Source of the DNA: an uncultured Candidatus Saccharibacteria bacterium
GTDB taxonomy: Bacteria; Patescibacteriota; Saccharimonadia; Saccharimonadales; Saccharimonadaceae
Assembly (NCBI GenBank): GCA_938040655.1
Contig: CALHZK010000024.1
Coordinates: 1 to 14,385 of the forward strand
Length of the DNA: 14,385 bases
Direction of reading: 5' to 3'
The notes beneath the pieces are model-generated. The model searched no databases, was not told where the DNA came from, and saw only the letters and a program-made list of their open reading frames with translations. Of this stretch, positions 1 through 6,009 are shown in pieces (positions within the stretch are counted from its first letter, which is position 1; the number at the start of each line of letters is the position of its first letter). Made by a program: the position numbers and the translations under genes.

Positions 1-106
1 TGGCTCGCAGCTCGGGCAGGCTGTATTCCCACAGCCCATCTAAATCGACCCGCATGCAAGCCTGTTGAACCGCAACTGCGGTGACGATGTCGAGACGCCA
101 ATCCAT
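1..106 (-). CDS. Partial hypothetical protein, N-terminal 35 residues only
   Basis: An open frame starts with ATG at 106 and runs leftward off the window. It begins MDWRLDIVTAVAVQQ and continues through a Leu/Val-rich stretch to LWEYSLPELRA. An in-frame TAA lies 12 nt upstream of the ATG, so this is the first possible start. The hexamer TAAACT (113-118) sits 6 nt before the ATG, the same layout as the promoters of the neighbouring genes, which supports a real start. A purine-rich AAGGAG lies 12 nt upstream, too far for a usual ribosome site. The gene is divergent from the plus-strand gene at 322. I do not recognise the family from 35 residues. Confidence 0.5.
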   Translation of the reverse strand, partial: MDWRLDIVTAVAVQQACMRVDLDGLWEYSLPELRA

Positions 107-112
107 AGTGAT

Positions 113-118
113 AGTTTA
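113..118 (-). promoter_or_regulatory. Possible -10 box of the left-edge gene
   Basis: TAAACT on the minus strand matches 4 of 6 consensus positions and ends 6 nt before the ATG at 106. No convincing -35 box is visible 16-18 nt upstream. The main support is the same spacing at better-conserved promoters in this window. Confidence 0.3.
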
Positions 119-283
119 CTCCTTATGTTGTTTGATGGGAAGAACGAGGTAGACTCACGGATTCAATATTTTACTTACCCAAGATATTCTCAGGCGCGAT
201 CGTTCGAGTTGATGATAAAAATATACCCGCACTCATACCATGAAGCTATGAGGCATCATTATAGCAAGAAGTCCTAAGGTGCT

Positions 284-312
284 CTGACAAAGGTCCGTAC
301 CTATGGTATACT
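284..312 (+). promoter_or_regulatory. Sigma-70-type promoter of the poly-C gene
   Basis: CTGACA (284-289), a 17-nt spacer and TATACT (307-312) form a near-consensus promoter, each box matching 5 of 6 positions. The ATG at 322 lies 9 nt after the -10 box, so the transcript would carry almost no 5' leader. It is the best argument that translation begins at 322 rather than at the GTG at 402. Confidence 0.7.
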
Positions 313-321
313 ATCACCACT

Positions 322-968
322 ATGAATGAGCAGTTGCCTAATTTTACCCCCCCGAGCAGTCTGGAGTAAAGCGGGCGCTTGAGGTCGCGACTGGCGTAGT
401 CGTGAGTATTGGTGCGGCGGCTTTGCTGTGGACACGAAAAACCCGAGGTAAAGCACTAGAGCAAACCCCCTCCTTCACCTCAATGCGGACGGCAGGAAGT
501 GGCTATCGTCTAGGTGTTGTAGCCGAAAAAGAGTACGGCTCTACTGCAGGGAGTGTTGCAGAAGCTGCTTGGCCGACAGACTCTGGCGTGGACAGAGATA
601 CGGCAGCGGTGGCTGACAGAGGGCGGGTAGAACAAGACCCTGGCCGCTCGAGACGGCCAGCGCCCTTCAGTCGATTGAAGACTTTCTTAAAAGAATCTTG
701 GGAGTCGGCCGCCCCTAAAGAAGAAACTCAGGAGGAAGATGATTACACCGTCTATAGATTATCGATGGGCTTTCCAGAGGTGATATTCCCCGGTGATATG
801 CCGCGGTCAATTGAGGAAAGAAGGAAGACATACGAATTGATGGTCAAGAACCACCGAAAGGAATTTGAGAAGATCAAGCAAAGGCTGCCACACCTCGCAG
901 AGTCGTTTGATTTCACCGACCCCGAGAGTCGTCTCGGTAATTTCGCCAACCTAGGCAAGGATCGCTGA
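322..968 (+). pseudogene. Membrane-anchored hypothetical protein, frame broken at a C7 tract
   Basis: A promoter directly precedes ATG 322, which opens MNEQLPNFTPP and then hits TAA at 367-369. The long downstream frame (to 968) has no ATG near its beginning. Its first usable codon, GTG 402, would cut a hydrophobic segment in half. If one C is added to the C7 run at 347-353, or the ribosome slips back one base there, the two parts join into 215 residues. That protein has a short polar N-terminus, a membrane segment around residues 19-38 (LEVATGVVVSIGAAALLW) followed by TRKTRGK, a polar low-complexity middle, and a charged helical C-terminus (around 165-200). The basic flank suggests the C-terminal part stays in the cytoplasm. 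I recognise no family. It could be a phase-variable gene, a programmed frameshift, a decaying gene or a sequencing error; the sequence alone cannot decide. Confidence 0.6.
347..353 (+). repeat. Homopolymeric C7 tract at the frame break
   Basis: Seven C residues lie between codons 8 and 12 of the gene starting at 322. Homopolymers of this kind are prone to slipped-strand mispairing and to base-calling error. C8 would restore a 215-codon frame, while C7 gives a 15-residue peptide. Confidence 0.85.
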
Positions 969-978
969 CACTTGACTA

Positions 979-1037
979 CTCGCGTTGCCTCGCGAGAAGA
1001 TGCGGCAAACGAGAGACCCGTCACGCGCCGAGACGCG
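979..1037. other. Hairpins between convergent genes, possible weak terminators
   Basis: The 144-nt gap between the convergent genes ending at 968 and 1113 holds two GC-rich inverted repeats. CTCGCG (979-984) pairs with CGCGAG (991-996) over a 6-nt loop, without a T run after it. CGCG (1024-1027) pairs with CGCG (1034-1037) and is followed on the plus strand by the T-rich CTATTTCTTT. The second could be a weak terminator for the plus-strand gene. Confidence 0.25.
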
Positions 1038-1112
1038 GAACTATTTCTTTGACGGGGACACTTGGACTATCTGCTCGCTCCATTCGCTCAAATGCTCATC
1101 ATTCACCGTCTC

Positions 1113-1556
1113 TTACCGTTTATCCTCCGGTAAAACACTTGTCTGATAATCCCATAACCCAGCCTCGAAGCCGCGCCGAAGTTCGTCAAACACTGGGTCG
1201 AACGGCACCTCTGGACCACCATCGATCGTGATAATGCCAAAGTCAGTCAGCACGGTATTGCAGCCGAGCTTCTGAAAGATCTTCACTACCTCGGCATCGT
1301 CGATCTTCTTCCGAAAGGCGATCAGCTGCACCAGCCAGCGGTCCGATTCTTCCACAACGTGGGTAATCCAGTGCCGCCCACCCACCTTGTTGGTCGCCAC
1401 GATATCACCGACAGCCAGTGCCTGCACAAAGGCCGGCGCTTCGAGTATCCGATACCGCGACGGGCCGACCTTCTGAGCAGCCAAATGCTCGTGGTCAGCC
1501 GGTGGATAGCCATCCTCATCTCGTTCAACATCGACGAATAGTTCATGTATACGCAT
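1113..1556 (-). CDS. DUF4265-like protein
   Basis: This 147-residue protein resembles the DUF4265 family, whose function I do not know. The resemblance lies in the DEDGYPPADHEHL segment (13-25), the short RYRILEAPAF strand (34-43) and ALAVGDIVAT (46-54), followed by a strand-rich core (THVVEESDRWLVQLIAF, 65-81). The second half (85-147) is an alpha/beta stretch (KIFQKLGCNTVLTDFGIITI) ending in an acidic tail. There is no signal peptide or membrane segment, so it is probably cytoplasmic. The ATG at 1556 has no Shine-Dalgarno site; an AATAAT -10-like box lies 7 nt upstream. Its gap from the preceding membrane-protein gene is 31 nt. An inverted repeat (TTACCG/CGGTAA) overlaps its stop but lacks a T run. 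Confidence 0.7.
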   Translation of the reverse strand: MRIHELFVDVERDEDGYPPADHEHLAAQKVGPSRYRILEAPAFVQALAVGDIVATNKVGGRHWITHVVEESDRWLVQLIAFRKKIDDAEVVKIFQKLGCNTVLTDFGIITIDGGPEVPFDPVFDELRRGFEAGLWDYQTSVLPEDKR

Positions 1557-1563
1557 AGTTGAT

Positions 1564-1569
1564 ATTATT
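1564..1569 (-). promoter_or_regulatory. Possible -10 box of the DUF4265-like gene
   Basis: AATAAT on the minus strand matches 5 of 6 positions and ends 7 nt before ATG 1556. No good -35 box is visible, because the region upstream is the end of the preceding gene. The gene could also be read through from that neighbour. Confidence 0.35.
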
Positions 1570-1587
1570 TATTGGATTTGGTTATCG

Positions 1588-2337
1588 CTACTTCCCCTTC
1601 TCCAGCCCACTTATCCATCCCAGGAGCCGGTAAACGAAGGAGCCGTCTTTTTGTGAGACGCAGATGATTTCTTGCAGGTTGCTTTCGATGTAGTATGGGG
1701 CAGTCTTCGGCGAGGAGTTGTGTCGCATCACACACTGCCCCTCGTCGTTGCTGGCAGCAAGAATCTGCCGCTGCAGCTCGGTGGCTTGCGGCTGCCCGTT
1801 GACACGGCTAGTGAGTTTCTTTAGTTCGTCCTTTTCGGCTGGCCTCCAGCTACCACAGTCGACTTCGCCCCGGCAGAAGCGAAAGGGGTTCCTGCTGAGG
1901 AAGTCCTGCCGGTCTTGATCTGACATCTTGCCGACAAGGAAGCCCTCGATGAGTGAGCCGCCGCCCCGTTCATTGGCGGTGTTTCCAGACGAGTAGGTCA
2001 CTGAGCGTAGCAACGACTCCCCCTGGTTAATCCGCGACCGAAACAGCTCAGTCACCCGGTAGGGTGAAAAGTAGCTGGTGTACACCCAGTCGACCACCAG
2101 CACCGCCCCTACTAGCAGGGAGATGACGACACAGACCTTTAGCCAGCGTTTTCGTCGTTTTGGTTGTGGCGTACTGGTAGGAGTGTTACCTCCTGCTTGA
2201 TCCGAGCGGGCCGGCTCAGATTGCCCGTGTGCTGCCTTAGCTCTCTTGACTGTCTTTGAGGATGTCCGCGTCCTCTCTGAGGATGCGACTGTGGCGTCGC
2301 TAGAGTTGGTGTGCGTGGTGGAGTGTGAGGATTTCAT
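1588..2337 (-). CDS. Single-pass membrane protein with four extracytoplasmic cysteines, unrecognised
   Basis: I chose ATG 2337 (MKSSHSTTHT) over ATG 2367, because a TATAAT box lies between them, 6 nt before 2337; the product has 249 residues. Residues 1-60 are Ser/Thr/Lys/Pro-rich and look disordered. RRKR (61-64) precedes one transmembrane helix (about 66-87, VCVVISLLVGAVLVV). The positive-inside rule puts the C-terminal 160 residues outside the membrane. That part holds Cys154, Cys161, Cys202 and Cys226, which could form two disulfides, and CRGEVDCGSW is the most distinctive motif. No enzyme motif is visible. In an epibiont such a protein could sit at the cell surface, but that is inference. 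The gene has its own promoter and follows the basic hypothetical gene by 44 nt. Confidence 0.75.
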   Translation of the reverse strand: MKSSHSTTHTNSSDATVASSERTRTSSKTVKRAKAAHGQSEPARSDQAGGNTPTSTPQPKRRKRWLKVCVVISLLVGAVLVVDWVYTSYFSPYRVTELFRSRINQGESLLRSVTYSSGNTANERGGGSLIEGFLVGKMSDQDRQDFLSRNPFRFCRGEVDCGSWRPAEKDELKKLTSRVNGQPQATELQRQILAASNDEGQCVMRHNSSPKTAPYYIESNLQEIICVSQKDGSFVYRLLGWISGLEKGK

Positions 2338-2343
2338 GAGAAT

Positions 2344-2372
2344 ATTATAGCATGAAACCGTAAGCAAGACAA
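2344..2372 (-). promoter_or_regulatory. Promoter of the cysteine membrane-protein gene
   Basis: TTGTCT (2367-2372), a 17-nt spacer and a perfect TATAAT (2344-2349) lie on the minus strand. The ATG at 2337 follows the -10 box after 6 nt, so transcription should begin at or beside the start codon. There is no Shine-Dalgarno sequence. Confidence 0.7.
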
Positions 2373-2381
2373 ATTAGTCGC

Positions 2382-3245
2382 TCACCCCGAACCAAGAGTA
2401 TACAACTCGCCAAGTTCTGAAGGCAGCCTTCTCACAAGTTCTGCGCAAATGTAGAGCTGATTTAGGGTAAAAAGGTGGAGCTCTGCTGCCGCTTCCAGCA
2501 TATACTGCAGCTGCTGCCTGGTGTTTTCGTAGATCTCCTTCTGGACAGATTCCTTCTTGGCTTTTAGCGTCTCTATGGCGTCCTTGACGCGGCATTCATA
2601 GTCGAGGGCTTCAGAAGCTAGGTTCCTATAGCCAGTATAGACGGTACCAAGCTCAGGAGCGGAAAGATCTCTCCGCCTCCCTGACTTTTTGAATGAACGC
2701 TTCACGACATCAAGACGCGCAGAAGTGTCGTCTGAAATCGGAATCTTTATCGTGACGGAGTCGCCCTGCGTATCAATCCCTGTCGGAACTTGTATGGGGT
2801 AGTAGGAGCCACGCTCACTCGGAAGTAGTTGGTGCGCGTCGAGGAGCTGAAAATCGAGGGGGAGGTTGTCGAACGTTGACGGCTCAACAGACATTTCACC
2901 CTCGGTCTTCTTCCGCCGGAAAAGCGAACGGCGTTTCTTCTTGACGTTTGACTCACTTTGCAATGAGGATGACATGATCTTTCTATTTCGATCAGGTGTC
3001 GTAGCTTTGTTTGCCGCAGTAGTAGTGGTTTCTTGGTACTTGTTGCGTGCAGAACTTTTCTCTGCATCGCCTTCAATTGCCCGTGAGGCAGCCTCCGCAA
3101 CTGCTTCCGGCCCGAGCTTACTCAGCGCTACCTCCAAGGCGCGTTCGCCGAGCGTTCTTGGATCGCGAACGGTGCCGAGGTCCGACTCACCGCTAGGCTT
3201 TTGTCGTTCGTTTCTTCCGGTGTCGTGTGTGTGTCGTTCTGGCAT
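2382..3245 (-). CDS. Basic, partly disordered hypothetical protein
   Basis: This protein of 287 residues belongs to no family I recognise. Residues 1-90 are polar with a short amphipathic helix (TLGERALEVALSKLGPEAVAEAASRAI, 31-57). A strongly basic patch follows at 102-113 (KKKRRSLFRRKK) and could bind nucleic acid or membrane phospholipid. Residues 125-185 contain strand-like segments (SYYPIQVPTGI, SVTIKIPI). Residues 200-280 are predicted helical and charged (DAIETLKAKKESVQKEIYENTRQQLQYMLEAAAELH) and may form a coiled coil. No signal peptide or transmembrane helix is visible. The start at 3245 follows an AT-rich -10 region within 9 nt and has no Shine-Dalgarno site, like its neighbours. Confidence 0.7.
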   Translation of the reverse strand: MPERHTHDTGRNERQKPSGESDLGTVRDPRTLGERALEVALSKLGPEAVAEAASRAIEGDAEKSSARNKYQETTTTAANKATTPDRNRKIMSSSLQSESNVKKKRRSLFRRKKTEGEMSVEPSTFDNLPLDFQLLDAHQLLPSERGSYYPIQVPTGIDTQGDSVTIKIPISDDTSARLDVVKRSFKKSGRRRDLSAPELGTVYTGYRNLASEALDYECRVKDAIETLKAKKESVQKEIYENTRQQLQYMLEAAAELHLFTLNQLYICAELVRRLPSELGELYTLGSG

Positions 3246-3254
3246 TATAGATAT

Positions 3255-3260
3255 ATTTTA
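3255..3260 (-). promoter_or_regulatory. Possible -10 box of the basic hypothetical gene
   Basis: TAAAAT on the minus strand, preceded by TGG, lies 9 nt before ATG 3245. The 38-nt gap after the upstream phosphatase gene is AT-rich only here. An alternative box, TATATC (3250-3255), would be 4 nt from the ATG. The -35 region is weak. Confidence 0.4.
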
Positions 3261-3283
3261 CCATATAGCAGGCTGCTTGCGAC

Positions 3284-4144
3284 TTATTCGCCCGTGTCGG
3301 CTGGGTTAGCATGAAGCGCCCGTAGAGCTTGCTCGTGCAGGGGCGCCGCACCAGCGAGCCAGCTGAAGTTTGTATCGATCTGCGCGAGCGGCTGAGTATA
3401 CCGAATTGGCCGGCCGTCGATATCGGTGTACAGGCCGCCAGCCTCCTCGATGATGATCTGCTGAGCTACGTTATCCCAGATTCGGCTAGTTTGGTTGGCG
3501 GTGATGCCATAATGACCACTTGCGACCATAGCTTGGTCATACACACTGTTGGTGGTGCGGAGGTTTCGTATAGCATCGATGAAGCGAGCCAGCTGCCTTA
3601 CTTCTGCGGCGGTCTTATGTGGATTTGTGGCGTGGCCATCAATGCCATAAGCCGCCAAGATATTCGCCAGCCGCGCCTCCTTGGTGACCGAGACGGGCTG
3701 ACCATTCATAGCGCAGCCAAGGTTCTTCCCGGCGAGATAGGTTTGCTGGAACAGCGGTAAGACAATCCCACCGGCCAACGGTTGGTCATCGTAGAGCAAG
3801 CCGATCATGCTACCAAAGTGTGGCGTCACGGCGGCAAAATTACTAGTACCATCGATCGGGTCTACTACCCAGGTGAAGCGGGACTTATGATCGACAGCAC
3901 CGAGCTCTTCGTCAATGATATTGTGCGAGGGGAACTGCGCCATGATCCGCTCTGTCAGTCGTGTACCGATTTCAATATCTGCTGCGGTGAGGACTTGATT
4001 TGCGTCATACTCCTTGACCGAGTGCGGTATATTCCCATAGTGGCGGCGAGCGATCTCTGCTGCCTCGCCGAGCCACTCATTGATTAGCGTCAGATACTGA
4101 TGGACGTCAGGAGACCCTTTCATAACTGTGCCTCGCTCTGTCAT
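3284..4144 (-). CDS. Inositol monophosphatase family protein
   Basis: This is a Mg2+-dependent, lithium-sensitive-type sugar/inositol phosphatase fold of 286 residues. The metal site is visible: DEE at 78-80, the family signature WVVDPIDGTSNF at 92-103 (Asp95, Asp98, Thr100) and IWDN at 222-225 with Asp224. The tail EEAGGLYTDIDGRP (233-246) is also typical. The substrate cannot be told from sequence; candidates are inositol phosphates, fructose-1,6-bisphosphate, or 3'-phosphoadenosine 5'-phosphate (PAP, CysQ-like). It should be cytoplasmic. ATG 4144 is preferred because GGAGAAG lies 6 nt upstream, inside the end of the preceding gene; ATG 4123 is an alternative. Only one base separates it from the SUKH-like gene, so the two are probably co-transcribed and translationally coupled. 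Confidence 0.9.
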   Translation of the reverse strand: MTERGTVMKGSPDVHQYLTLINEWLGEAAEIARRHYGNIPHSVKEYDANQVLTAADIEIGTRLTERIMAQFPSHNIIDEELGAVDHKSRFTWVVDPIDGTSNFAAVTPHFGSMIGLLYDDQPLAGGIVLPLFQQTYLAGKNLGCAMNGQPVSVTKEARLANILAAYGIDGHATNPHKTAAEVRQLARFIDAIRNLRTTNSVYDQAMVASGHYGITANQTSRIWDNVAQQIIIEEAGGLYTDIDGRPIRYTQPLAQIDTNFSWLAGAAPLHEQALRALHANPADTGE

Positions 4145-4145
4145 A

Positions 4146-4946
4146 CTATTCTTCTCCGGTGATCATCGTCGCCATATACTGGTCAAGCTCTTGCCAGAAG
4201 TCGACTTGCGCAAATTGCTCATCGTCATCATGCACAAAGGAGACACCCTGGCCTTTGAGATTGCCATCCAAGATGAGACCAGTCGAATTACCGTCATCGT
4301 CGGTCGTGTAGTAAGCGGTTGCTTCGGGGAGTGTTTTTTCTTCATCGCTCAGCCAGTCGGTGTCAATATATCGCCCCCATTCCTGGAGTGGTAGCGGCCC
4401 GTATACCCCATTCATTGTGGTGAATCCATTATGAACGTGCTCGTAGAATTGGCGGAGCTGGTGTGGCGCGGCCGACCAAGATGCCACTAGATCAGCGGGG
4501 ACTAGCAGTGGCGGCTGGCTATCTGCCTCGGACAGTGTGTGGCCGATTGGCAGCCCACCCTCGTAGAAATTATATTCTTTCATGTCATCGTCGTCCTCTT
4601 CTAGATCAGCAACGATTTGGTACACCAAGATAGGCTTGCCATACATCCGAGCTGGGAGGACATCTTCACAAGCTTCTTTTAGCCGCGCAATAGTGCGAGG
4701 CATCACCTCTGCCAAGCTATCTGCGATGTGTGAGAGGGCAAGCTTGACGCGCTGTTTTGGCGGCAGAGTCGGCAATTGCTGCCAGTAGTCTGGCACCTCG
4801 ATAGATGTATCTGACAGATCGTAGAGGACCTGATCCCCTTCTGATTCGTCACCCCATTCTTCGACGTATTCTTCGATATGCTCGTTCGTCGTCTGGGCGG
4901 CCGTTTGGTTGGTATGAGGGTCTGTGGGAAGTATAGGTTCACTCAT
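4146..4946 (-). CDS. Acidic protein with a SUKH/SMI1-KNR4-like C-terminal half
   Basis: The product has 266 residues when started at ATG 4946 (MSEPILP). An upstream in-frame ATG at 4964 lies in front of the TATAAT box and is unlikely. The N-terminus (1-50) is acidic and Thr/Gln-rich. Residues 62-125 are helical then strand-like, ending in an acidic run (LEEDDDDMKE). Residues 150-266 resemble the SUKH superfamily: a Leu/Phe/Tyr helix (APHQLRQFYEHVHNG, 160-174), PLPLQEWGRYIDTDW, a strand pair around TDDDGNSTGLILDG (215-228), then VSFVHDDDEQFAQVDFWQELDQYM. Known SUKH proteins include immunity proteins against bacterial toxins and cell-wall regulators. The assignment comes from pattern memory, not a search. 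It is the first gene of a two-gene unit with the phosphatase. Confidence 0.6.
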   Translation of the reverse strand: MSEPILPTDPHTNQTAAQTTNEHIEEYVEEWGDESEGDQVLYDLSDTSIEVPDYWQQLPTLPPKQRVKLALSHIADSLAEVMPRTIARLKEACEDVLPARMYGKPILVYQIVADLEEDDDDMKEYNFYEGGLPIGHTLSEADSQPPLLVPADLVASWSAAPHQLRQFYEHVHNGFTTMNGVYGPLPLQEWGRYIDTDWLSDEEKTLPEATAYYTTDDDGNSTGLILDGNLKGQGVSFVHDDDEQFAQVDFWQELDQYMATMITGEE

Positions 4947-4952
4947 AACTCC

Positions 4953-4982
4953 ATTATATACCATGAAATATCAATTTCGCAA
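4953..4982 (-). promoter_or_regulatory. Promoter of the SUKH-like/phosphatase unit
   Basis: TTGCGA (4977-4982), an 18-nt spacer and a perfect TATAAT (4953-4958) lie on the minus strand. ATG 4946 follows after 6 nt (GGAGTT). The GGAG there is only 2 nt from the ATG, too close for a normal ribosome site, so the message is predicted to be leaderless. Confidence 0.65.
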
Positions 4983-5044
4983 CAGAGGATTTGTCGGTCG
5001 TCAGTATCTGCAGATAGAAAGTTTTCTTGCTATACCCCTCCCAC

Positions 5045-5068
5045 CAAAAAATCGCCCAAAAAGGCGAT
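5045..5068 (-). terminator. Intrinsic terminator of the tRNA unit
   Basis: On the minus strand ATCGCC and GGCGAT form a 6-bp GC-rich stem around a TTTTTG loop, followed at once by a run of T. It lies 24 nt after the 3' end of tRNA-Tyr and is the clearest rho-independent terminator in the window. Confidence 0.85.
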
Positions 5069-5091
5069 AATTTGGATCGTGTTCTATAAAT

Positions 5092-5176
5092 TGGTGCTGG
5101 AAGTAGGACTCGAACCTACGAAGCCTTACGGCGGGAGATTTACAGTCTCCTGTGATTGCCACTACACGATTCCAGC
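5092..5176 (-). tRNA. tRNA-Tyr (anticodon GTA)
   Basis: The 85 nt fold into a class II tRNA. The acceptor GCTGGAA pairs with TTCCAGC, with discriminator A and a genomically encoded CCA (5092-5094). The anticodon stem GGAGA/TCTCC encloses the loop CTGTAAA, giving anticodon GTA for codons TAC and TAT. The variable arm is a short hairpin, GCC-GTAA-GGC. The T arm GTAGG/CCTAC carries TTCGAGT. It lies 10 nt after tRNA-Thr and shares its transcript. Confidence 0.97.
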
Positions 5177-5186
5177 ATGGTGACGA

Positions 5187-5263
5187 TGGAGCCGATTCAG
5201 GGACTCGAACCCAGGACCTGCTGTTTACAAAACAGCTGCTCTAACCAACTGAGCTAAATCGGC
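5187..5263 (-). tRNA. tRNA-Thr (anticodon TGT)
   Basis: The 77 nt fold into a class I tRNA. The acceptor GCCGATT pairs with AATCGGC, with discriminator T and encoded CCA (5187-5189). The D arm is AGCTCAGTTGGTTAGAGC. The anticodon stem GCTGT/ACAGC encloses TTTGTAA, giving anticodon TGT for codon ACA. The T loop is GTTCGAGTC. It is the first gene of the Thr-Tyr pair. Confidence 0.97.
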
Positions 5264-5281
5264 ACTGCCCCTACCTCGGTA

Positions 5282-5310
5282 ATTGTAGCAAGCTTTGAGG
5301 GTAATAGCAA
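5282..5310 (-). promoter_or_regulatory. Promoter of the tRNA-Thr/tRNA-Tyr unit
   Basis: TTGCTA (5305-5310), a 17-nt spacer and TACAAT (5282-5287) lie on the minus strand between the TPR gene and tRNA-Thr. Transcription would begin about 10 nt before the mature tRNA. The -35 box starts 2 nt after the TPR stop codon. A 9-bp direct repeat, AGCAAGCTT, duplicates TTGCTA beside the -10 box. Confidence 0.7.
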
Positions 5311-5312
5311 GC

Positions 5313-6002
5313 TTACATGACAACTTTTCGCTGCGGCCTCGGTGCTGCAGTGGCAGCGGCGTGCCGGGGCGGTTGCTGCGCCGGGGCGGCGGGTTTGTCT
5401 GGTACGAGCATGCGGGCAGCTTTGCGGCGAAATTCAATCGCCAGTTCAGGGTGCTTGGCTTTGTCGTAAGCCTCGGCTAAGGTAGTGAGAGTCTGCGGTG
5501 TCGATTCTAGCTTAACTGCTTTTTCTAATGCGTGAATCATCTTTTTGGTGTTGCCGAGCTTTTCTTGCACTTTTGCATAGGCGATATAGCGCGCCGGCAG
5601 ATTGTCCTCCATCTCAAGCGCCTGCTCAAAAGCGAGCGCAGCCTTGACGTAGTCTTCGGTTTCATAATAAATCAGGCCGACATTATGCAAGCTCGAAGCA
5701 CTCGGCTCAAGGCTCTGGGCGATCTCGAAGCATTCGATCGCATCCTTGTAGGCACGCTGCTTGGCATACAAAATACCCAGTCGGTTATAGGCGGTCGCAT
5801 TTTTTTCATCAACTCGCAGGATAGTCAGAAGCGCTTTCTCTGCCCGAAGATATTTGTTGTCTCGCAGGGATTCTTGCGCAATACGCCACAGCTGATCCAG
5901 CTTTTCGGAGATCTTTGCTGGCAGTTCACTGGCTTCTTCGATTGATGGCCGATACAGCACCGCCCACACGATAGCGAAGAGGATCAAAAGCAGTCCAAAC
6001 AT
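5313..6002 (-). CDS. Membrane-anchored TPR-repeat protein
   Basis: I chose ATG 6002, giving 229 residues (MFGLLLILFAIVWAVLY). The longer upstream frame overlaps the preceding gene and puts an unlike segment before the hydrophobic helix. Residues 2-17 form one N-terminal transmembrane anchor. Residues 30-65 are a helical lead-in. Four tetratricopeptide repeats follow at about 69-102 (AYNRLGILYAKQRAYKDAIE), 103-136 (SLHNVGLIYYETEDYVKAAL), 137-168 and 169-200. The tail (201-229) is Pro/Ala-rich, low-complexity and ends basic. TPR proteins are protein-interaction scaffolds; no partner is evident. The gene starts 7 nt after the delta' gene. A TATACT box overlapping that gene's end could give it a separate promoter. 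Confidence 0.85.
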   Translation of the reverse strand: MFGLLLILFAIVWAVLYRPSIEEASELPAKISEKLDQLWRIAQESLRDNKYLRAEKALLTILRVDEKNATAYNRLGILYAKQRAYKDAIECFEIAQSLEPSASSLHNVGLIYYETEDYVKAALAFEQALEMEDNLPARYIAYAKVQEKLGNTKKMIHALEKAVKLESTPQTLTTLAEAYDKAKHPELAIEFRRKAARMLVPDKPAAPAQQPPRHAAATAAPRPQRKVVM

Positions 6003-6009
6003 ACTCTTT

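Noticed and set aside
258..263. TATAAT on the minus strand in the left intergenic region
   Set aside because: The best TTGTCA partner is 21 nt away and no convincing frame starts just after it. It could serve the left-edge gene with a long leader, but the nearer TAAACT fits the local pattern better.
65..277. 70-codon plus-strand frame before the poly-C gene
   Set aside because: It overlaps the divergent left-edge gene and has no promoter or ribosome site. Its composition is unlike a protein with a recognisable fold. I treat 107-283 as intergenic.
752..1024. 90-codon minus-strand frame
   Set aside because: It is antisense to the C-terminal part of the plus-strand gene, which has the better coding character and promoter.
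1113..1137. TTACCG/CGGTAA inverted repeat over the DUF4265-like stop
   Set aside because: The stem is short, mostly inside the coding region and not followed by T, so I did not call a terminator.
2866..3309. 147-codon plus-strand frame with a hydrophobic stretch
   Set aside because: It is antisense to the basic hypothetical gene. The hydrophobicity mirrors Lys/Glu-rich codons on the other strand, and no start signals are seen.
3329..4394. Three plus-strand frames of 88-143 codons
   Set aside because: They are shadows of the inositol-monophosphatase-family gene and the SUKH-like gene. The minus-strand proteins have clear motifs.
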